From assembly GCF_023715725.1 (NCBI RefSeq), contig NZ_JAMBOT010000006.1, positions 186,001 to 250,000 on the forward strand: a DNA stretch of 64,000 nucleotides, given 5' to 3'. Source of the stretch: Paenibacillus pasadenensis. GTDB lineage: Bacteria; Bacillota; Bacilli; Paenibacillales; Paenibacillaceae. The notes below the pieces were generated by a model, which did not search any database, was not told where the DNA came from, and worked only from the letters and a program-made list of their open reading frames with translations. The position numbers were made by a program, and so were the translations under genes. This document shows positions 54,236 through 63,158 of the stretch, piece by piece (position 1 is the stretch's first letter; each line of letters starts with the position of its first letter).

Positions 54236-54265
54236 AAAAAGAGAGAACGCGCACCGTCTGCGCTC
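54236..54265 (-). terminator. Attenuator-like hairpin in the rhamnosidase leader
   Basis: On the minus strand GCGCA-GACGG-TGCGC is followed by GTTCTCTC and seven Ts, 35 bases before the start codon. The stem is only five base pairs, so termination may be partial. No other gene ends here. Confidence 0.35.
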
Positions 54266-54476
54266 CTTCTAATATTAGATCAGCCATTGCCGCTCCGGCT
54301 ATTTCACAATCTTGACGTTACTTGCACATTGCCGACTATTAGGGAGGACAAATGTACGACTATCCCATGATATGTCCAGCTTCCGCAGTAGCACATTTAT
54401 GCTATTAACATTTCATATCATTAACTATAAGCTTGATTAATTAATATCCATTTAATGAACATGTTTATGAGAGCAT
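54266..54476. other. AT-rich intergenic region before the rhamnosidase gene
   Basis: This should hold the rhamnosidase promoter. TATAGT-like sequences occur around 54425 on the minus strand but without a clear -35. No catabolite-repression (cre) site was recognised. Confidence 0.3.
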
Positions 54477-54516
54477 GAAAAAGCCTTTGCCATCCGAAAC
54501 GGACGGCAAAGGCTTT
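54477..54516 (-). terminator. Terminator of rnz
   Basis: AAAGCCTTTGCC and GGCAAAGGCTTT form a long stem with a small internal loop. Five Ts follow on the minus strand. The hairpin begins at the stop codon of rnz. Confidence 0.85.
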
Positions 54517-55465
54517 ATACTACAGATTGCGGCGGTGCTTCCCCGCGCCTTGGAATCGGCACCGTCAACAGATCATACCCAACATAGGACTCGGGAAACA
54601 CGGAACGTGCTTCCTCAATCAATTGCGGTATGTCTTCTTCACGGTAGCGGCTGCTGATATGGGTCATAAAAAGCCTCTTCACGCCGGATTCAGACGCTGC
54701 CTGCGCTGCCTGCAGCGTCGTGGAGTGGCCGTATGCAGCAGCTTTTTCCGCCATATCGCCCTGAAAGGTAGCTTCATGCACAAGCAGATCCGCTCCCTGC
54801 GCCAACCGCTCCACACCGCCGCACGGCACCGTGTCGCCAAGGATTGTCACGATGCGGCCTTTAAGCTCCGGCCCCGATACATCCAAGCTGCGGACAAGCT
54901 GTCCTGCCGGATTCACAACGTCCTCGCCGTTTTTAAGCCGGCCAAGCAACGGCCCGAACGGCACGCCAAGCGAGCGAGCCTTAACCGCATCCAGCGTTCC
55001 CGGTTTATCCTTTTCGGCGACACGGAACCCCCAGCAAGGAACCCGATGGTTCAGCTGCTGCGCATCTACGCTGAAGTCATCATCCTCGTAAATAATTCCC
55101 TCCTGCAGCTCGGACACAATCAGCTCGTAGTCGAGATGAGTGCCGGTCAGACCAAAGACGGCGTCCAGGTATTCCCGAATTCCTTGCGGACCGAACAACC
55201 GCAGCTGTCCCGAGCCGGAATGATAGGAACGGGTGCTCAGCAGGCCAGGAAGCCCGTTAATGTGATCCCCATGCAGATGGGTTATGAACACAGCTTCAAT
55301 CTTGCTCAGCTTAAGCGCTGTGCTCATCAGCTGATGCTGAGTCGCCTCTCCGCAGTCGAACAGCCAAACTGCGCAGCGCGGCTGGGGAAGCGTCAGCGCC
55401 ATCGAAGTCACATTGCGCAGCCTCGAAGGCCTGCCTGCCCCGGTTCCCAGAAATGTGAGTTCCAT
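54515..55465 (-). CDS. rnz: Ribonuclease Z (tRNase Z)
   Basis: The 316-residue enzyme removes 3' trailers from tRNA precursors without CCA. It has the metallo-beta-lactamase motif HLHGDH (His63, His65, Asp67, His68), an exosite-like region in the middle (HRVPCWGFRVAEKDKPGTLD), ILGDTVPC, HEATF and the final FMTHISSRY. Length is normal for a bacterial short-form enzyme. The stop lies inside the terminator. Upstream is metH (about 110 bases); cotranscription is possible but not proven. Confidence 0.94.
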   Translation of the reverse strand: MELTFLGTGAGRPSRLRNVTSMALTLPQPRCAVWLFDCGEATQHQLMSTALKLSKIEAVFITHLHGDHINGLPGLLSTRSYHSGSGQLRLFGPQGIREYLDAVFGLTGTHLDYELIVSELQEGIIYEDDDFSVDAQQLNHRVPCWGFRVAEKDKPGTLDAVKARSLGVPFGPLLGRLKNGEDVVNPAGQLVRSLDVSGPELKGRIVTILGDTVPCGGVERLAQGADLLVHEATFQGDMAEKAAAYGHSTTLQAAQAASESGVKRLFMTHISSRYREEDIPQLIEEARSVFPESYVGYDLLTVPIPRRGEAPPQSVV

Positions 55466-55575
55466 CGTTCGCTTCCCCTTTCTTTTAACGCTCCGCCACG
55501 CGAACAGAGCTTGGCGAATACCGGTTGTTAACTATAATTCCAGGCCGCTATTGCCCCGGCCTTTTAGGTTAATCA

Positions 55576-58500
55576 TTATGCTTTATCGACGTTGAAATAT
55601 TGCGCCTCTGGATGGGCAAATACCATCGCCGAAACGGACGCCTCCGGTTCCATCATAAAACCTTCCGTGAGCTCCACCCCGATATCTTCGGGTTTCATCA
55701 GCTCAAACAGCGGGCCTTGATCCTCCAGATTCGGACAAGCCGGGTAACCAAACGAAACCCGAATACCCTGATAACGCGCGCCATGGCGTTGTTTCATCGT
55801 CATTTCCGGCGGATCCGGATATCCCCATACATCTCTCATCATATGGTGAACGCGCTCCGCAAGACCTTCCGCCACCTCAAGCGCAACCGCCTGGAGAGCA
55901 TGGGAACGCAAGTAATCGCCCTTGTCCTTCCATTGGCCGGCCAGATCTCTGACTCCTTCGCCCGCCGTGACGACGAGGAAGCCGACATAGTCCATCACGC
56001 CGCTTTCCACGCTGCGCAGGTAGTCCGCCAAACAAAGGAACGGCTCCACCTGTTGGCGCGGGAAGCTGAAGCGTTTCAGCACTTTGGATGTATCCTGCGG
56101 ATCGTAAATGACAATATCGTTTCCATCCGATTGTGCCGGGAAGAAGCGGTACATGCCATGCGCTTTAATAATTCCGTCACGGGACGCCTCGAACAAAATC
56201 GAATCAACCGTATCTTTAAGCGACATCACTTTTTCGTCCCGCTGTGCAAGCAGCTCTTCTACTTTGCCGCGCACGCCCAAATGATGGCCGAGCAGCATCT
56301 GCATATTGACATAAGGTACAATTTGCGGAATCGGCACGTTGCGCAAAATATGACGATCCAGATCCGGCGGAATAAACACCGGCGCATCTTGTGAAATCCC
56401 GCTGCGGACCGCGCGCGTCAGCTGCGGCAGCTGCGGCTTCTCTTCCACCGCCACGGCGCCGGAAGCCTTCAGCTCGGCAAGCTCACCCTCCATAACGGAG
56501 CGATGTTCCTTGTTCATCAGCTTGTTGGCGAGATCCAGCCCGTCCATTGCATCCTTTGCATAAAGCACCAGTCCATCGTATTCGGGGCTGATGCGAGTTT
56601 TGGTAAATTTGCGGGTCAGCGCCGCGCCGCCTACCATAATTGGCACATGGATGTCGGCGTTGCGCAAATCCTGCGCCGTAATGACCATCTGCTGCGCGGA
56701 TTTGACGAGCAGGCCGGATAAACCGATAGCGTCGGCTCTTTCCTTACGCTGTGCCTCAATGAGCTGCTCAGGCGGCACCTTGATACCAAGGTTTACGATA
56801 TGATACCCGTTATTGGCAAGAATGATTTCAACGAGATTTTTGCCGATGTCATGAACATCGCCTTTAACCGTCGCCAAAATAATTTTCCCTTTAACCGAGG
56901 ATTCCGTTTTTTCCATAAACGGCTCGAGATGGCCCACCGACGCTTTCATCACCTCGGCGCTCTGCAGCACCTCGGCTACGATCAGCTCGTTGTTGTTGAA
57001 CAGCCGTCCAACCTCGTCCATCCCCTTCATAAGGGGTCCGTTAATAATTTCGAGCGGGCTGTACTTCTGCATTGCCAGATCAAGGTCAGGAATGAGTCCT
57101 TCCTTTGTGCCTTCCACCACATAGGAAGCAAGGCGGTCTTCCAGCGGCAGGTTGGACACTTTTTCTTTTTTCTCCACCTTTTTCTCGCGGAAAGCAGCGA
57201 CAAATGCAGCCAGAGTATCGTCATTGGTGCGGTAGATCAAATCTTCCGCCAGCTTGCGCTCATGCTCCGGAATGGAGGCGTAACGCTCCAGCTTTTCCGT
57301 ATTGACGATGGCGTAGTCCAGTCCGGCCTTGGTGCACTCGTATAAATAGACGGAGTTCAGCACCTCGCGCCCTGCCTCCGGCAATCCAAAGCTGATGTTG
57401 CTTATACCTAGTATTGTATGGCAGCGCGGCAGCGCCTGTTTAATCAAACGGATGCCCTCAACCGTCTCTTCGGCGGAGCCGATGTACTGCTCGTCACCTG
57501 TGCCGACCGGGAACATGAGCGGGTCAAAAATAATATCCTCTGGCTGCAAGCCATACTTGTTGACCAGCAAATCGTAGGAGCGCTGCGCGACAGCCAGCTT
57601 GTCCTCCCGTTTAATCGCTTGTCCGCTCTCGTCAATGGTGCCGACAACAACGGCGGCTCCGTACTTGTGAATAAGCGGCACAACATGCTCAAACTTTTCT
57701 TCGCCGTCCTCCAGGTTGATCGAGTTAATAATCGCCTTGCCCTGGGAGTATTTAAGCGACAGCTCAATTACTTCGGGATCAGTCGTATCGATAACGAGCG
57801 GAGCTTTTACCAGCTTAACGACGATCTCCAAAAACCGCTGCATATCCTCGGTCTCGTCACGGTCAGGGTCTTGTAGACAGACGTCGATGACATGTGCGCC
57901 TTTTTTCACTTGGGCACGTGCTATTTCCGCCGCTTCCTCGTATTTGCCTTCCACGATCAGCCGTTTAAACTTCCGCGAGCCAAGCACGTTTGTGCGCTCG
58001 CCGACCATGTACGGACGGTTGTCCTGTTCAATATAGACCGTCTCAATGCCGGATACGGCAGGAGCATGCGATCCGCTGCGCTCACGCGGAGGATAAGCGG
58101 CCATCGTTTCCACTAACGCGCGGATATGTGCCGGAGTTGTGCCGCAGCAGCCCCCGGCAATGTTTAGCCAGCCCTGCTCGGCGAATGCGCCCATTTTGAT
58201 CGCAAGAGATTGCGGAGATTCATGGTATTGGCCGTTTTCATCCGGCAAACCGGCGTTAGGATAACAGCTGATTGCCGAATGCGAAATTTCGCTCAGCGTC
58301 CGGATATGATCGCGCATGAATTCCGGTCCGGTTGCGCAGTTCAGACCGATTGAAATCGGCTTCAGATGCTCCAGGGAAATGTAGAAGGACTCAATATTTT
58401 GTCCCGCCAGCGTTGTGCCCATCGGCTCAATTGTGCCGGATATCATCAGAGGCAGATGAATGCCAGTCTGCTCGTATGCTTGTCGAATCGCAATGCTTCC

Positions 58501-59016
58501 CGCTTTAACGTTGAGCGTGTCCTGGGAAGTTTCCAGCAGCATGGCGTCCGCGCCGCCTTCAATAAGCGCCACTGCCTGCTCCAGATAACTCGCAACAAGG
58601 CCTTCAAAGGTGACTCCGCCTGTAACGGACAGCGTTTTGGTCGTTGGTCCAATCGCGCCCACCACAAAACGCGGATGCTCCGGCGTGCTGTATTTATCGG
58701 CCGCTTCACGGGCAATCCGGGCTGCAGCGAGATTGATCTCGCGCGCTTTTTCCGGAATATCGTACTCGGCAAGCACCACGCTGGCGCCGCCGAACGTATT
58801 GGTTTCAATCAGGTCCGCTCCCGCTTCCAAATACTGCTCGTGAATCGTACGGATGACGTCCGGACGTGTCAACACGAGCATCTCGTTGCAACCGTCCAGC
58901 TCTTCGCCGCCAAAATCGTCGGCAGATAAATCCGCCTGCTGAATCATCGTGCCCATCGCACCATCCATAATGAGAATGCGTTTTTCCAGCATTTCGTGCA
59001 AAGTCGGCTTCGACAA
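55576..59016 (-). CDS. metH: Cobalamin-dependent methionine synthase
   Basis: The 1146-residue enzyme has four modules. They are homocysteine binding (1-310, NCATG and GGCCGTTP zinc cysteines), methyltetrahydrofolate binding (about 320-590, VGERTNVLGSRKFKRLIV), the B12 domain (VKGDVHDIGKN with His722 as cobalt ligand) and the AdoMet reactivation domain (from about 880, ending GYPACPNLEDQ...). It transfers a methyl group from methyltetrahydrofolate to homocysteine. The start codon is TTG at 59016 with AAGGGTG upstream. No S-box or cobalamin riboswitch is visible in its leader. Confidence 0.95.
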   Translation of the reverse strand: MSKPTLHEMLEKRILIMDGAMGTMIQQADLSADDFGGEELDGCNEMLVLTRPDVIRTIHEQYLEAGADLIETNTFGGASVVLAEYDIPEKAREINLAAARIAREAADKYSTPEHPRFVVGAIGPTTKTLSVTGGVTFEGLVASYLEQAVALIEGGADAMLLETSQDTLNVKAGSIAIRQAYEQTGIHLPLMISGTIEPMGTTLAGQNIESFYISLEHLKPISIGLNCATGPEFMRDHIRTLSEISHSAISCYPNAGLPDENGQYHESPQSLAIKMGAFAEQGWLNIAGGCCGTTPAHIRALVETMAAYPPRERSGSHAPAVSGIETVYIEQDNRPYMVGERTNVLGSRKFKRLIVEGKYEEAAEIARAQVKKGAHVIDVCLQDPDRDETEDMQRFLEIVVKLVKAPLVIDTTDPEVIELSLKYSQGKAIINSINLEDGEEKFEHVVPLIHKYGAAVVVGTIDESGQAIKREDKLAVAQRSYDLLVNKYGLQPEDIIFDPLMFPVGTGDEQYIGSAEETVEGIRLIKQALPRCHTILGISNISFGLPEAGREVLNSVYLYECTKAGLDYAIVNTEKLERYASIPEHERKLAEDLIYRTNDDTLAAFVAAFREKKVEKKEKVSNLPLEDRLASYVVEGTKEGLIPDLDLAMQKYSPLEIINGPLMKGMDEVGRLFNNNELIVAEVLQSAEVMKASVGHLEPFMEKTESSVKGKIILATVKGDVHDIGKNLVEIILANNGYHIVNLGIKVPPEQLIEAQRKERADAIGLSGLLVKSAQQMVITAQDLRNADIHVPIMVGGAALTRKFTKTRISPEYDGLVLYAKDAMDGLDLANKLMNKEHRSVMEGELAELKASGAVAVEEKPQLPQLTRAVRSGISQDAPVFIPPDLDRHILRNVPIPQIVPYVNMQMLLGHHLGVRGKVEELLAQRDEKVMSLKDTVDSILFEASRDGIIKAHGMYRFFPAQSDGNDIVIYDPQDTSKVLKRFSFPRQQVEPFLCLADYLRSVESGVMDYVGFLVVTAGEGVRDLAGQWKDKGDYLRSHALQAVALEVAEGLAERVHHMMRDVWGYPDPPEMTMKQRHGARYQGIRVSFGYPACPNLEDQGPLFELMKPEDIGVELTEGFMMEPEASVSAMVFAHPEAQYFNVDKA

Positions 59017-59203
59017 AATTCTACACCCTTCCCCCCGAAAATCATTAACGTTTAGTGTAGCAGAAGATGGGACAAGTGAAAAGAACTCTCATCGACTATG
59101 CAGGGGCTGCTTTTACGCTCTTTCGATTTCGGCAGTCTAATATAGGCTGAACGATTCACTCTATTTGTCCATTTATTCTCTAGCTTGCTGAAATAAGATG
59201 ATT

Positions 59204-59209
59204 TATAAT
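59204..59209 (+). promoter_or_regulatory. -10 element of mtnD
   Basis: A consensus TATAAT lies 54 bases before the mtnD start. The -35 at the expected distance is weak (TAGCTT). The interval 59017-59262 holds no other recognised element. Confidence 0.4.
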
Positions 59210-59262
59210 AGGGGGTAAAGAAGTATTCAATTCATACCCATTGGAAAAGAGGGATTTAAGCC

Positions 59263-59805
59263 ATGGCTGAAATTCGCATTCGTAATACGAACGAACGCAT
59301 TTCCGGTTACGAGCAAGTAAAAGCATTTCTGGATTCTCAAGAGGTGCTTTACGAGCATTGGGACAAAAACAAGCTTGATGAATCGCTGCGCGAAAAATTT
59401 GTCCTGACCGATGAGGAAAAATCCCGCATTCTTGAAACGTACGATTCCGAGATTCGCGATCTTGCGAGCCGCCGCGGCTATCAGATCTGGGACATTATTA
59501 CGTTGTCGGAATCCACGCCGAATCTGGAAGAGCTGCTTCTGAAATTCGAGAACGTCCATACGCACACGGAAGACGAAATTCGCGCCATCACAGCTGGACG
59601 CGGCATTTTCATTATTAAAGGTAGCGAAGAAGTCGGTTACTTCGACGTTGAGCTTGAAGCCGGCGACGTCATTTCCGTTCCGGAAAACAAACCGCATTTC
59701 TTCACTCTGATGGATAACCGTCAAATCGTAGCCGTTCGCCTGTTTATTGAAAAAGACGGCTGGATTGCTCATAACTACGCTGACCCAGAGTTCCAGAAGG
59801 CCTAA
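59263..59805 (+). CDS. mtnD: Acireductone dioxygenase
   Basis: The 180-residue cupin enzyme has the metal-binding VHTHTEDEIRAI (His99, His101, Glu105) and the later His of PENKPHFFTL. It oxidises acireductone in the methionine salvage pathway; with iron it gives formate and the methionine keto acid precursor, with nickel an off-pathway product. The other salvage genes are not nearby, but metH is the divergent neighbour, so both sides of this intergenic region serve methionine supply. GAGGGATT precedes ATG. Confidence 0.92.
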   Translation: MAEIRIRNTNERISGYEQVKAFLDSQEVLYEHWDKNKLDESLREKFVLTDEEKSRILETYDSEIRDLASRRGYQIWDIITLSESTPNLEELLLKFENVHTHTEDEIRAITAGRGIFIIKGSEEVGYFDVELEAGDVISVPENKPHFFTLMDNRQIVAVRLFIEKDGWIAHNYADPEFQKA

Positions 59806-59825
59806 TTTCGTTCATGCAATAATAA

Positions 59826-59866
59826 AACGGACCTGCGCTCCTCATCGGGAGTCAGGTCCGTTATTT
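59826..59866 (-). terminator. Terminator between mtnD and the HAD gene
   Basis: ACGGACCTG pairs with CAGGTCCGT and CTCC with GGAG inside. The U-tract is better on the minus strand (TTTTATTATT) than on the plus strand (TTATTTGTTA); it probably serves both. Confidence 0.7.
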
Positions 59867-59867
59867 G

Positions 59868-60653
59868 TTATCCGAGCAGCGGAATGAGCTGGTCTAGACG
59901 GGAGATTTCATGGGATGGAACAATTTCGTCCGTGCGGGTTTTGCCATCGCGATTCACCCATACACTCGTCATGCCAATCGTGTTGGCGCCGAGAATATCC
60001 GTTGTAAGCTTGTCCCCCACCATTATTCCGTCTTGAGGATCAACACCAAGGCATTCCAGCGCATGACGGAAAATACCGGCATCAGGTTTACCCATGCCAT
60101 AGTTGCCGCTGATGATGATTTCGTCAAAATAAGGCGTAAGCTCCGGCACGCCAAGCAGCTTTTCTTCCTGCAAATCCGGCGTTCCGTTCGTTAAGAGCAG
60201 CAGCTTGTACTTGCCCTTGAGCGCATCCAGCACCTCAAATGTCTCATCGTACACAATTGGCCGTTTGCGGCGTTCCGCAGGAAAACGTTCTGCAAGCTCG
60301 GCGCCCAGCTCGGCATTGTCGATTCCCAAAGCAGCCAGTCCACGTGTCCAGGCTTCTTTGCGGTAGCCCGGCGCAAGCTGCTGCAGCTTGCGGAACGATT
60401 CATGCTGACCCCCTGTGAAGTTGGCCCAAAGCCCTTCAAACGGGTTGATGCCGATCATCTTGGTGAAATCGAATGTCTCATAGGAGCTGTAAAGCTCTCT
60501 TGCCTCAGCGCGCACAGCTTCCTCCAGCTTGACCGGATCAACGCCTGAGCGCTCCTGAGCGTAGTCGCATGTTGCACGGAACGCCTCCTCGACACTTCGC
60601 TCGTCCCACAGAAGCGTATCATCCAAATCAAATAAAACCGCTTTTTTCGCCAT
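59868..60653 (-). CDS. HAD hydrolase, YjjG/YsaA-like
   Basis: The 261-residue protein has motif I AVLFDLDDTLLWDERSVEEAF, motif II LLLTNGTPDLQEEKL, a motif III lysine in YGMGKPDAGIF and motif IV GIMVGDKLTTDILGANTIGM. A class I helical cap lies between I and II. YjjG-type enzymes dephosphorylate non-canonical nucleotides, but the substrate is not shown here. It is preceded by a 65-base gap from the small membrane protein gene upstream on the same strand. Confidence 0.85.
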   Translation of the reverse strand: MAKKAVLFDLDDTLLWDERSVEEAFRATCDYAQERSGVDPVKLEEAVRAEARELYSSYETFDFTKMIGINPFEGLWANFTGGQHESFRKLQQLAPGYRKEAWTRGLAALGIDNAELGAELAERFPAERRKRPIVYDETFEVLDALKGKYKLLLLTNGTPDLQEEKLLGVPELTPYFDEIIISGNYGMGKPDAGIFRHALECLGVDPQDGIMVGDKLTTDILGANTIGMTSVWVNRDGKTRTDEIVPSHEISRLDQLIPLLG

Positions 60654-60718
60654 CTTCCCCGTCTCCCCCGAGCTGCATAGAGTATATGAAGTAAAACGTA
60701 CAAACTGCGTCTTTCCGC

Positions 60719-61252
60719 TTACTGTTTGTGAAAAGGAATGCCGTGAGCAGCTGCCATAGTCTCCAAACGATCGCTCATCGGCTCGATCGGATAACGGTTC
60801 AGCATTCGCGAGAACACCCAGTTTCCACCCTTAACCGGCTGAATGATGACATAGCCTTTTTGGACGGAAATACTTTGAATTTGATCCTTGCCCAGCCGTT
60901 TGTCACCCATCATGCGGCGTGTCTGCACATGATCCGGCCCAACCTGCAGGTATGGCCTGCGGAGGAAAAACATCAGCGCAATCAGGGAATAACCGGCGAT
61001 GACCATCCAGTTCATCGTATCTGTGCTGCCGCTTGCCGCAGGCTTGTCGCCGGTCATCGTAATGATGGCGTAAAGAATTACGAACAGCAGCAGCAAAATC
61101 GGCGAAATAAAATTCCTTCCTTTAAATCGGGCCGGAGCATTCGGATTGGACTTGTCCCCAATCGGAGAAAACGGCTCCTGGCCGGTTTTTTTGCGTTGTT
61201 TGTTAATCTGCGCCGAATTGCGGCGTACCCTGCGTTCCCATGAGCGTGACAA
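60719..61252 (-). CDS. Two-helix membrane protein of unknown function
   Basis: The 177-residue protein starts with a highly basic segment (MSRSWERRVRRNSAQINKQRKKTGQ). It then has two membrane helices (ISPILLLLFVILYAIITMTG and WMVIAGYSLIALMFFLRR) and a C-terminal cytosolic domain of about 75 residues with PH-like strands (LQVGPDHVQTRRMMG). I do not recognise a family. TTG at 61252 is preferred because GGAGGT lies eight bases upstream; the in-frame ATG at 61270 overlaps that site. It precedes the HAD gene on the minus strand. Confidence 0.65.
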   Translation of the reverse strand: MSRSWERRVRRNSAQINKQRKKTGQEPFSPIGDKSNPNAPARFKGRNFISPILLLLFVILYAIITMTGDKPAASGSTDTMNWMVIAGYSLIALMFFLRRPYLQVGPDHVQTRRMMGDKRLGKDQIQSISVQKGYVIIQPVKGGNWVFSRMLNRYPIEPMSDRLETMAAAHGIPFHKQ

Positions 61253-61303
61253 ATTTGTTGACCTCCACATGTGTAATTAAGACTGTCATTTTAGCTTAAA
61301 GGA

Positions 61304-61495
61304 TCAATTCTCTTTATTCGGTTCTTCGTCCGTCCATTCAATGCTGTCCAGCTGCTGCCTGAAATTGCGCTTGAAGTTATCCAGGTACTGCTTGCGAAGC
61401 TGCGTGCGCTCTATAACTTCATCAGGCGTCAGCCCGATTGTTTTCTGCTTTCGCGCCAGCTCGTTGATTCGAGCGATAAGAGCGTCGATATCCAC
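61304..61495 (-). CDS. ynzC: DUF896 family protein (YnzC-like)
   Basis: The 63-residue protein is the helical hairpin family next to yneA in Bacillus: IDALIARINELARKQKTIGL followed by TPDEVIERTQLRKQYLDNFKRN. In B. subtilis ynzC belongs to the SOS-regulated yneA operon. Here it lies 213 bases after yneA, with no yneB resolvase gene between. GTG at 61495 is supported by GGGGAGGAA eight bases upstream. Function is not established. Confidence 0.88.
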   Translation of the reverse strand: MDIDALIARINELARKQKTIGLTPDEVIERTQLRKQYLDNFKRNFRQQLDSIEWTDEEPNKEN

Positions 61496-61708
61496 TTGCG
61501 ATTCCTCCCCCCGTTTGAAAAAATCCTTTTCCTTCTAACTTTGAACGATAGGAAGTGACATGTCAAGAATACGAAAAGCCCCCTGCAGGAAACTCAGGCG
61601 GCGATTAAAGTCAATTAGAATGTAAAGGGATGTAGAACGTTAAAAGGCAGGGTTTAGAAATTAAAGAGCCGGAAAGCCGATTCTCCAGTAGCTTTAATGT
61701 AACTGATC

Positions 61709-62143
61709 TCAACTCGCAGAAGGTATGATGAGCTGATCGCCTGGTGTAATGGTCGTAGAGGATAGTCCATTGCGTTTTTGCAGACGGAACACGCCTTCAC
61801 GTGTATCATCTGAAATATTATAAGCCGCTGCAATCGACCAGAGAGTGTCCCCTGTCGTAACCGTAATGCTACGTTCATTAGGACCCGCAGGAGATACCTC
61901 AGACCCGTTTGCCTGTGAGAATCCCCAGAGAGTGGACAGCAGCAGTACGAACAAAAGCGCAGCCGCAAACCATGGTATGAGCTTGCGAACCGTGTGAATC
62001 CCGCCAGTGCGGCTAAAGGAGTATGAAGAAGCTGCGGCAGCGCCGCTGCGGGAAATGTTTGAAGATAATGTTGTGGATTTCATTGAATCGGCGGTGGCGA
62101 CAAGGCTTGTCCCACTGCTGCTGTACCCTGATAACGTCAACAT
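61709..62143 (-). CDS. yneA: Cell-division inhibitor YneA-like, membrane plus LysM
   Basis: The 144-residue protein has a Ser-rich N-terminal extension (about 45 residues), one membrane helix (IPWFAAALLFVLLLSTLWGF) and a C-terminal LysM domain (SITVTTGDTLWSIAAAYN...ITPGDQLIIPSAS). In B. subtilis YneA is made under SOS control and delays septum formation. It is divergent from lexA, as in Bacillus, and several LexA boxes lie between them. The Ser-rich extension makes it longer than the Bacillus protein (about 105 residues). ATG at 62143 has GGGAGTG upstream; the TTG at 62158 does not. Confidence 0.9.
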   Translation of the reverse strand: MLTLSGYSSSGTSLVATADSMKSTTLSSNISRSGAAAASSYSFSRTGGIHTVRKLIPWFAAALLFVLLLSTLWGFSQANGSEVSPAGPNERSITVTTGDTLWSIAAAYNISDDTREGVFRLQKRNGLSSTTITPGDQLIIPSAS

Positions 62144-62156
62144 GAGAATCACTCCC

Positions 62157-62204
62157 AAACGTTTGTTCTGGTGTTAGATTAACACGAACGCCTGTTTCCG
62201 TCAA
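62157..62204 (-). promoter_or_regulatory. yneA promoter with two LexA-like boxes
   Basis: On the minus strand TTGACG (62204-62199), a 17-base spacer and TG-T-TAATCT (-10 at 62181-62176) form the promoter. Box CGAACGCCTGTTTC (62185-62198) lies in the spacer. A half-good box, AAACGTTTGTTC (62157-62168), follows the -10. Confidence 0.6.
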
Positions 62205-62213
62205 CGTAATTTT

Positions 62214-62227
62214 GGAACATTTGTTCG
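62214..62227. promoter_or_regulatory. Central LexA box of the lexA-yneA region
   Basis: GGAACATTTGTTCG carries the exact GAAC-N4-GTTC palindrome, placed 57 bases upstream of the lexA-side box group and about 10 upstream of the yneA -35. Confidence 0.75.
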
Positions 62228-62270
62228 CAAAATGTTTGCGCAATAAAAAGCTTCCTGATTTGACCAAAAG

Positions 62271-62325
62271 CGAACAGCCGTTTCTCGAACTTATGTTTGT
62301 GCGAACTCGGGTTCTGTGCTATACT
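62271..62325 (+). promoter_or_regulatory. lexA promoter with three in-phase LexA boxes
   Basis: The promoter is TTGTGC (62297-62302), 17 bases, then TGC-TATACT (-10 at 62320-62325). Boxes are CGAACAGCCGTTTC (62271-62284), CGAACTTATGTTTG (62286-62299) and CGAACTCGGGTTCT (62302-62315), spaced 15 and 16 bases. The third fills the spacer, which fits autorepression. Confidence 0.75.
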
Positions 62326-62369
62326 TTGGAAAACCTTTGGTTACTAAAACCTATTCTGGAGTGAGTGCG

Positions 62370-62993
62370 ATGTCTAAAGTTTCCAACCGCCAACAGGCGA
62401 TACTCGACTTCATTAAGAATGAAGTGCGGGACAAAGGATACCCGCCTTCGGTCCGTGAGATCGGCGAGGCGGTAGGTCTGGCATCCAGCTCTACCGTACA
62501 CGGCCATCTGGACCGTTTGGAGAAGAAAGGTCTTATCCGCCGCGACCCGACGAAGCCAAGAGCCATTGAGATTTTGGACGGCGATGCAACAGCGGAGCTT
62601 CCGTTCCCGACTGCCGTGAGCAAAATTCCAGTTGTTGGAAAGGTTACAGCCGGGGTTCCGATCACCGCTACGGAGAATATTGAGGAGTATTTCCCTCTTC
62701 CCACCCATTTTGTCGGGGATCATGAGGTATTCATGTTGAGCGTCGTAGGCGAGAGCATGATTGAAGCCGGTATACATAGCGGCGACTATGTCATCGTTCG
62801 TCAGCAAGCTTCGGCAAGTAACGGAGATATCGTTGTGGCGATGACTGAAGATGACGAGGCTACTGTAAAGACCTTTTACAAGGAGAAGGATCATATCCGC
62901 CTGCAGCCGGAGAACTCCTCCATGGAGCCGATTCGTTTGAAAAACGTCAGCATTCTTGGCAAGGTAATCGGTCTTTTCCGGGACATTCACTAA
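62370..62993 (+). CDS. lexA: LexA repressor
   Basis: The 207-residue repressor has a winged-helix N-terminus ([32 protein letters not shown]), the self-cleavage bond Ala94-Gly95 in KVTAGVP, and the catalytic Ser129 ([10 protein letters not shown]) and Lys167 (EATVKTFYK). It represses SOS genes until RecA filaments trigger self-cleavage. The start ATG at 62370 follows GGAGTG at proper distance; the open frame upstream to 62316 is not used. Its own promoter carries LexA boxes. A strong terminator follows. Confidence 0.96.
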   Translation: MSKVSNRQQAILDFIKNEVRDKGYPPSVREIGEAVGLASSSTVHGHLDRLEKKGLIRRDPTKPRAIEILDGDATAELPFPTAVSKIPVVGKVTAGVPITATENIEEYFPLPTHFVGDHEVFMLSVVGESMIEAGIHSGDYVIVRQQASASNGDIVVAMTEDDEATVKTFYKEKDHIRLQPENSSMEPIRLKNVSILGKVIGLFRDIH

Positions 62994-63065
62994 CTTATTG
63001 TCCATTCGTGTAGATTCAGGGGTGAGTTCCCTCCATTACCCCTATCATTCCGCCCTTATTCAACG

Positions 63066-63098
63066 AAACGCACACTCAGACAGAGTGTGCGTTTTTTT
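63066..63098 (+). terminator. Terminator of lexA
   Basis: AAACGCACACTC and GAGTGTGCGTTT form a perfect 12-base stem with a five-base loop, followed by more Ts. It is 72 bases after the lexA stop. Confidence 0.85.
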
Positions 63099-63158
63099 GT
63101 CAAAGGTTCCTATTTTTCGCCCAAGCAAACGCGGTTACAGCCGCTGAGCGCATTATCC

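Noticed and set aside
59017..59262. S-box or cobalamin riboswitch before metH
   Set aside because: The leader is short and lacks the conserved core sequences of both.
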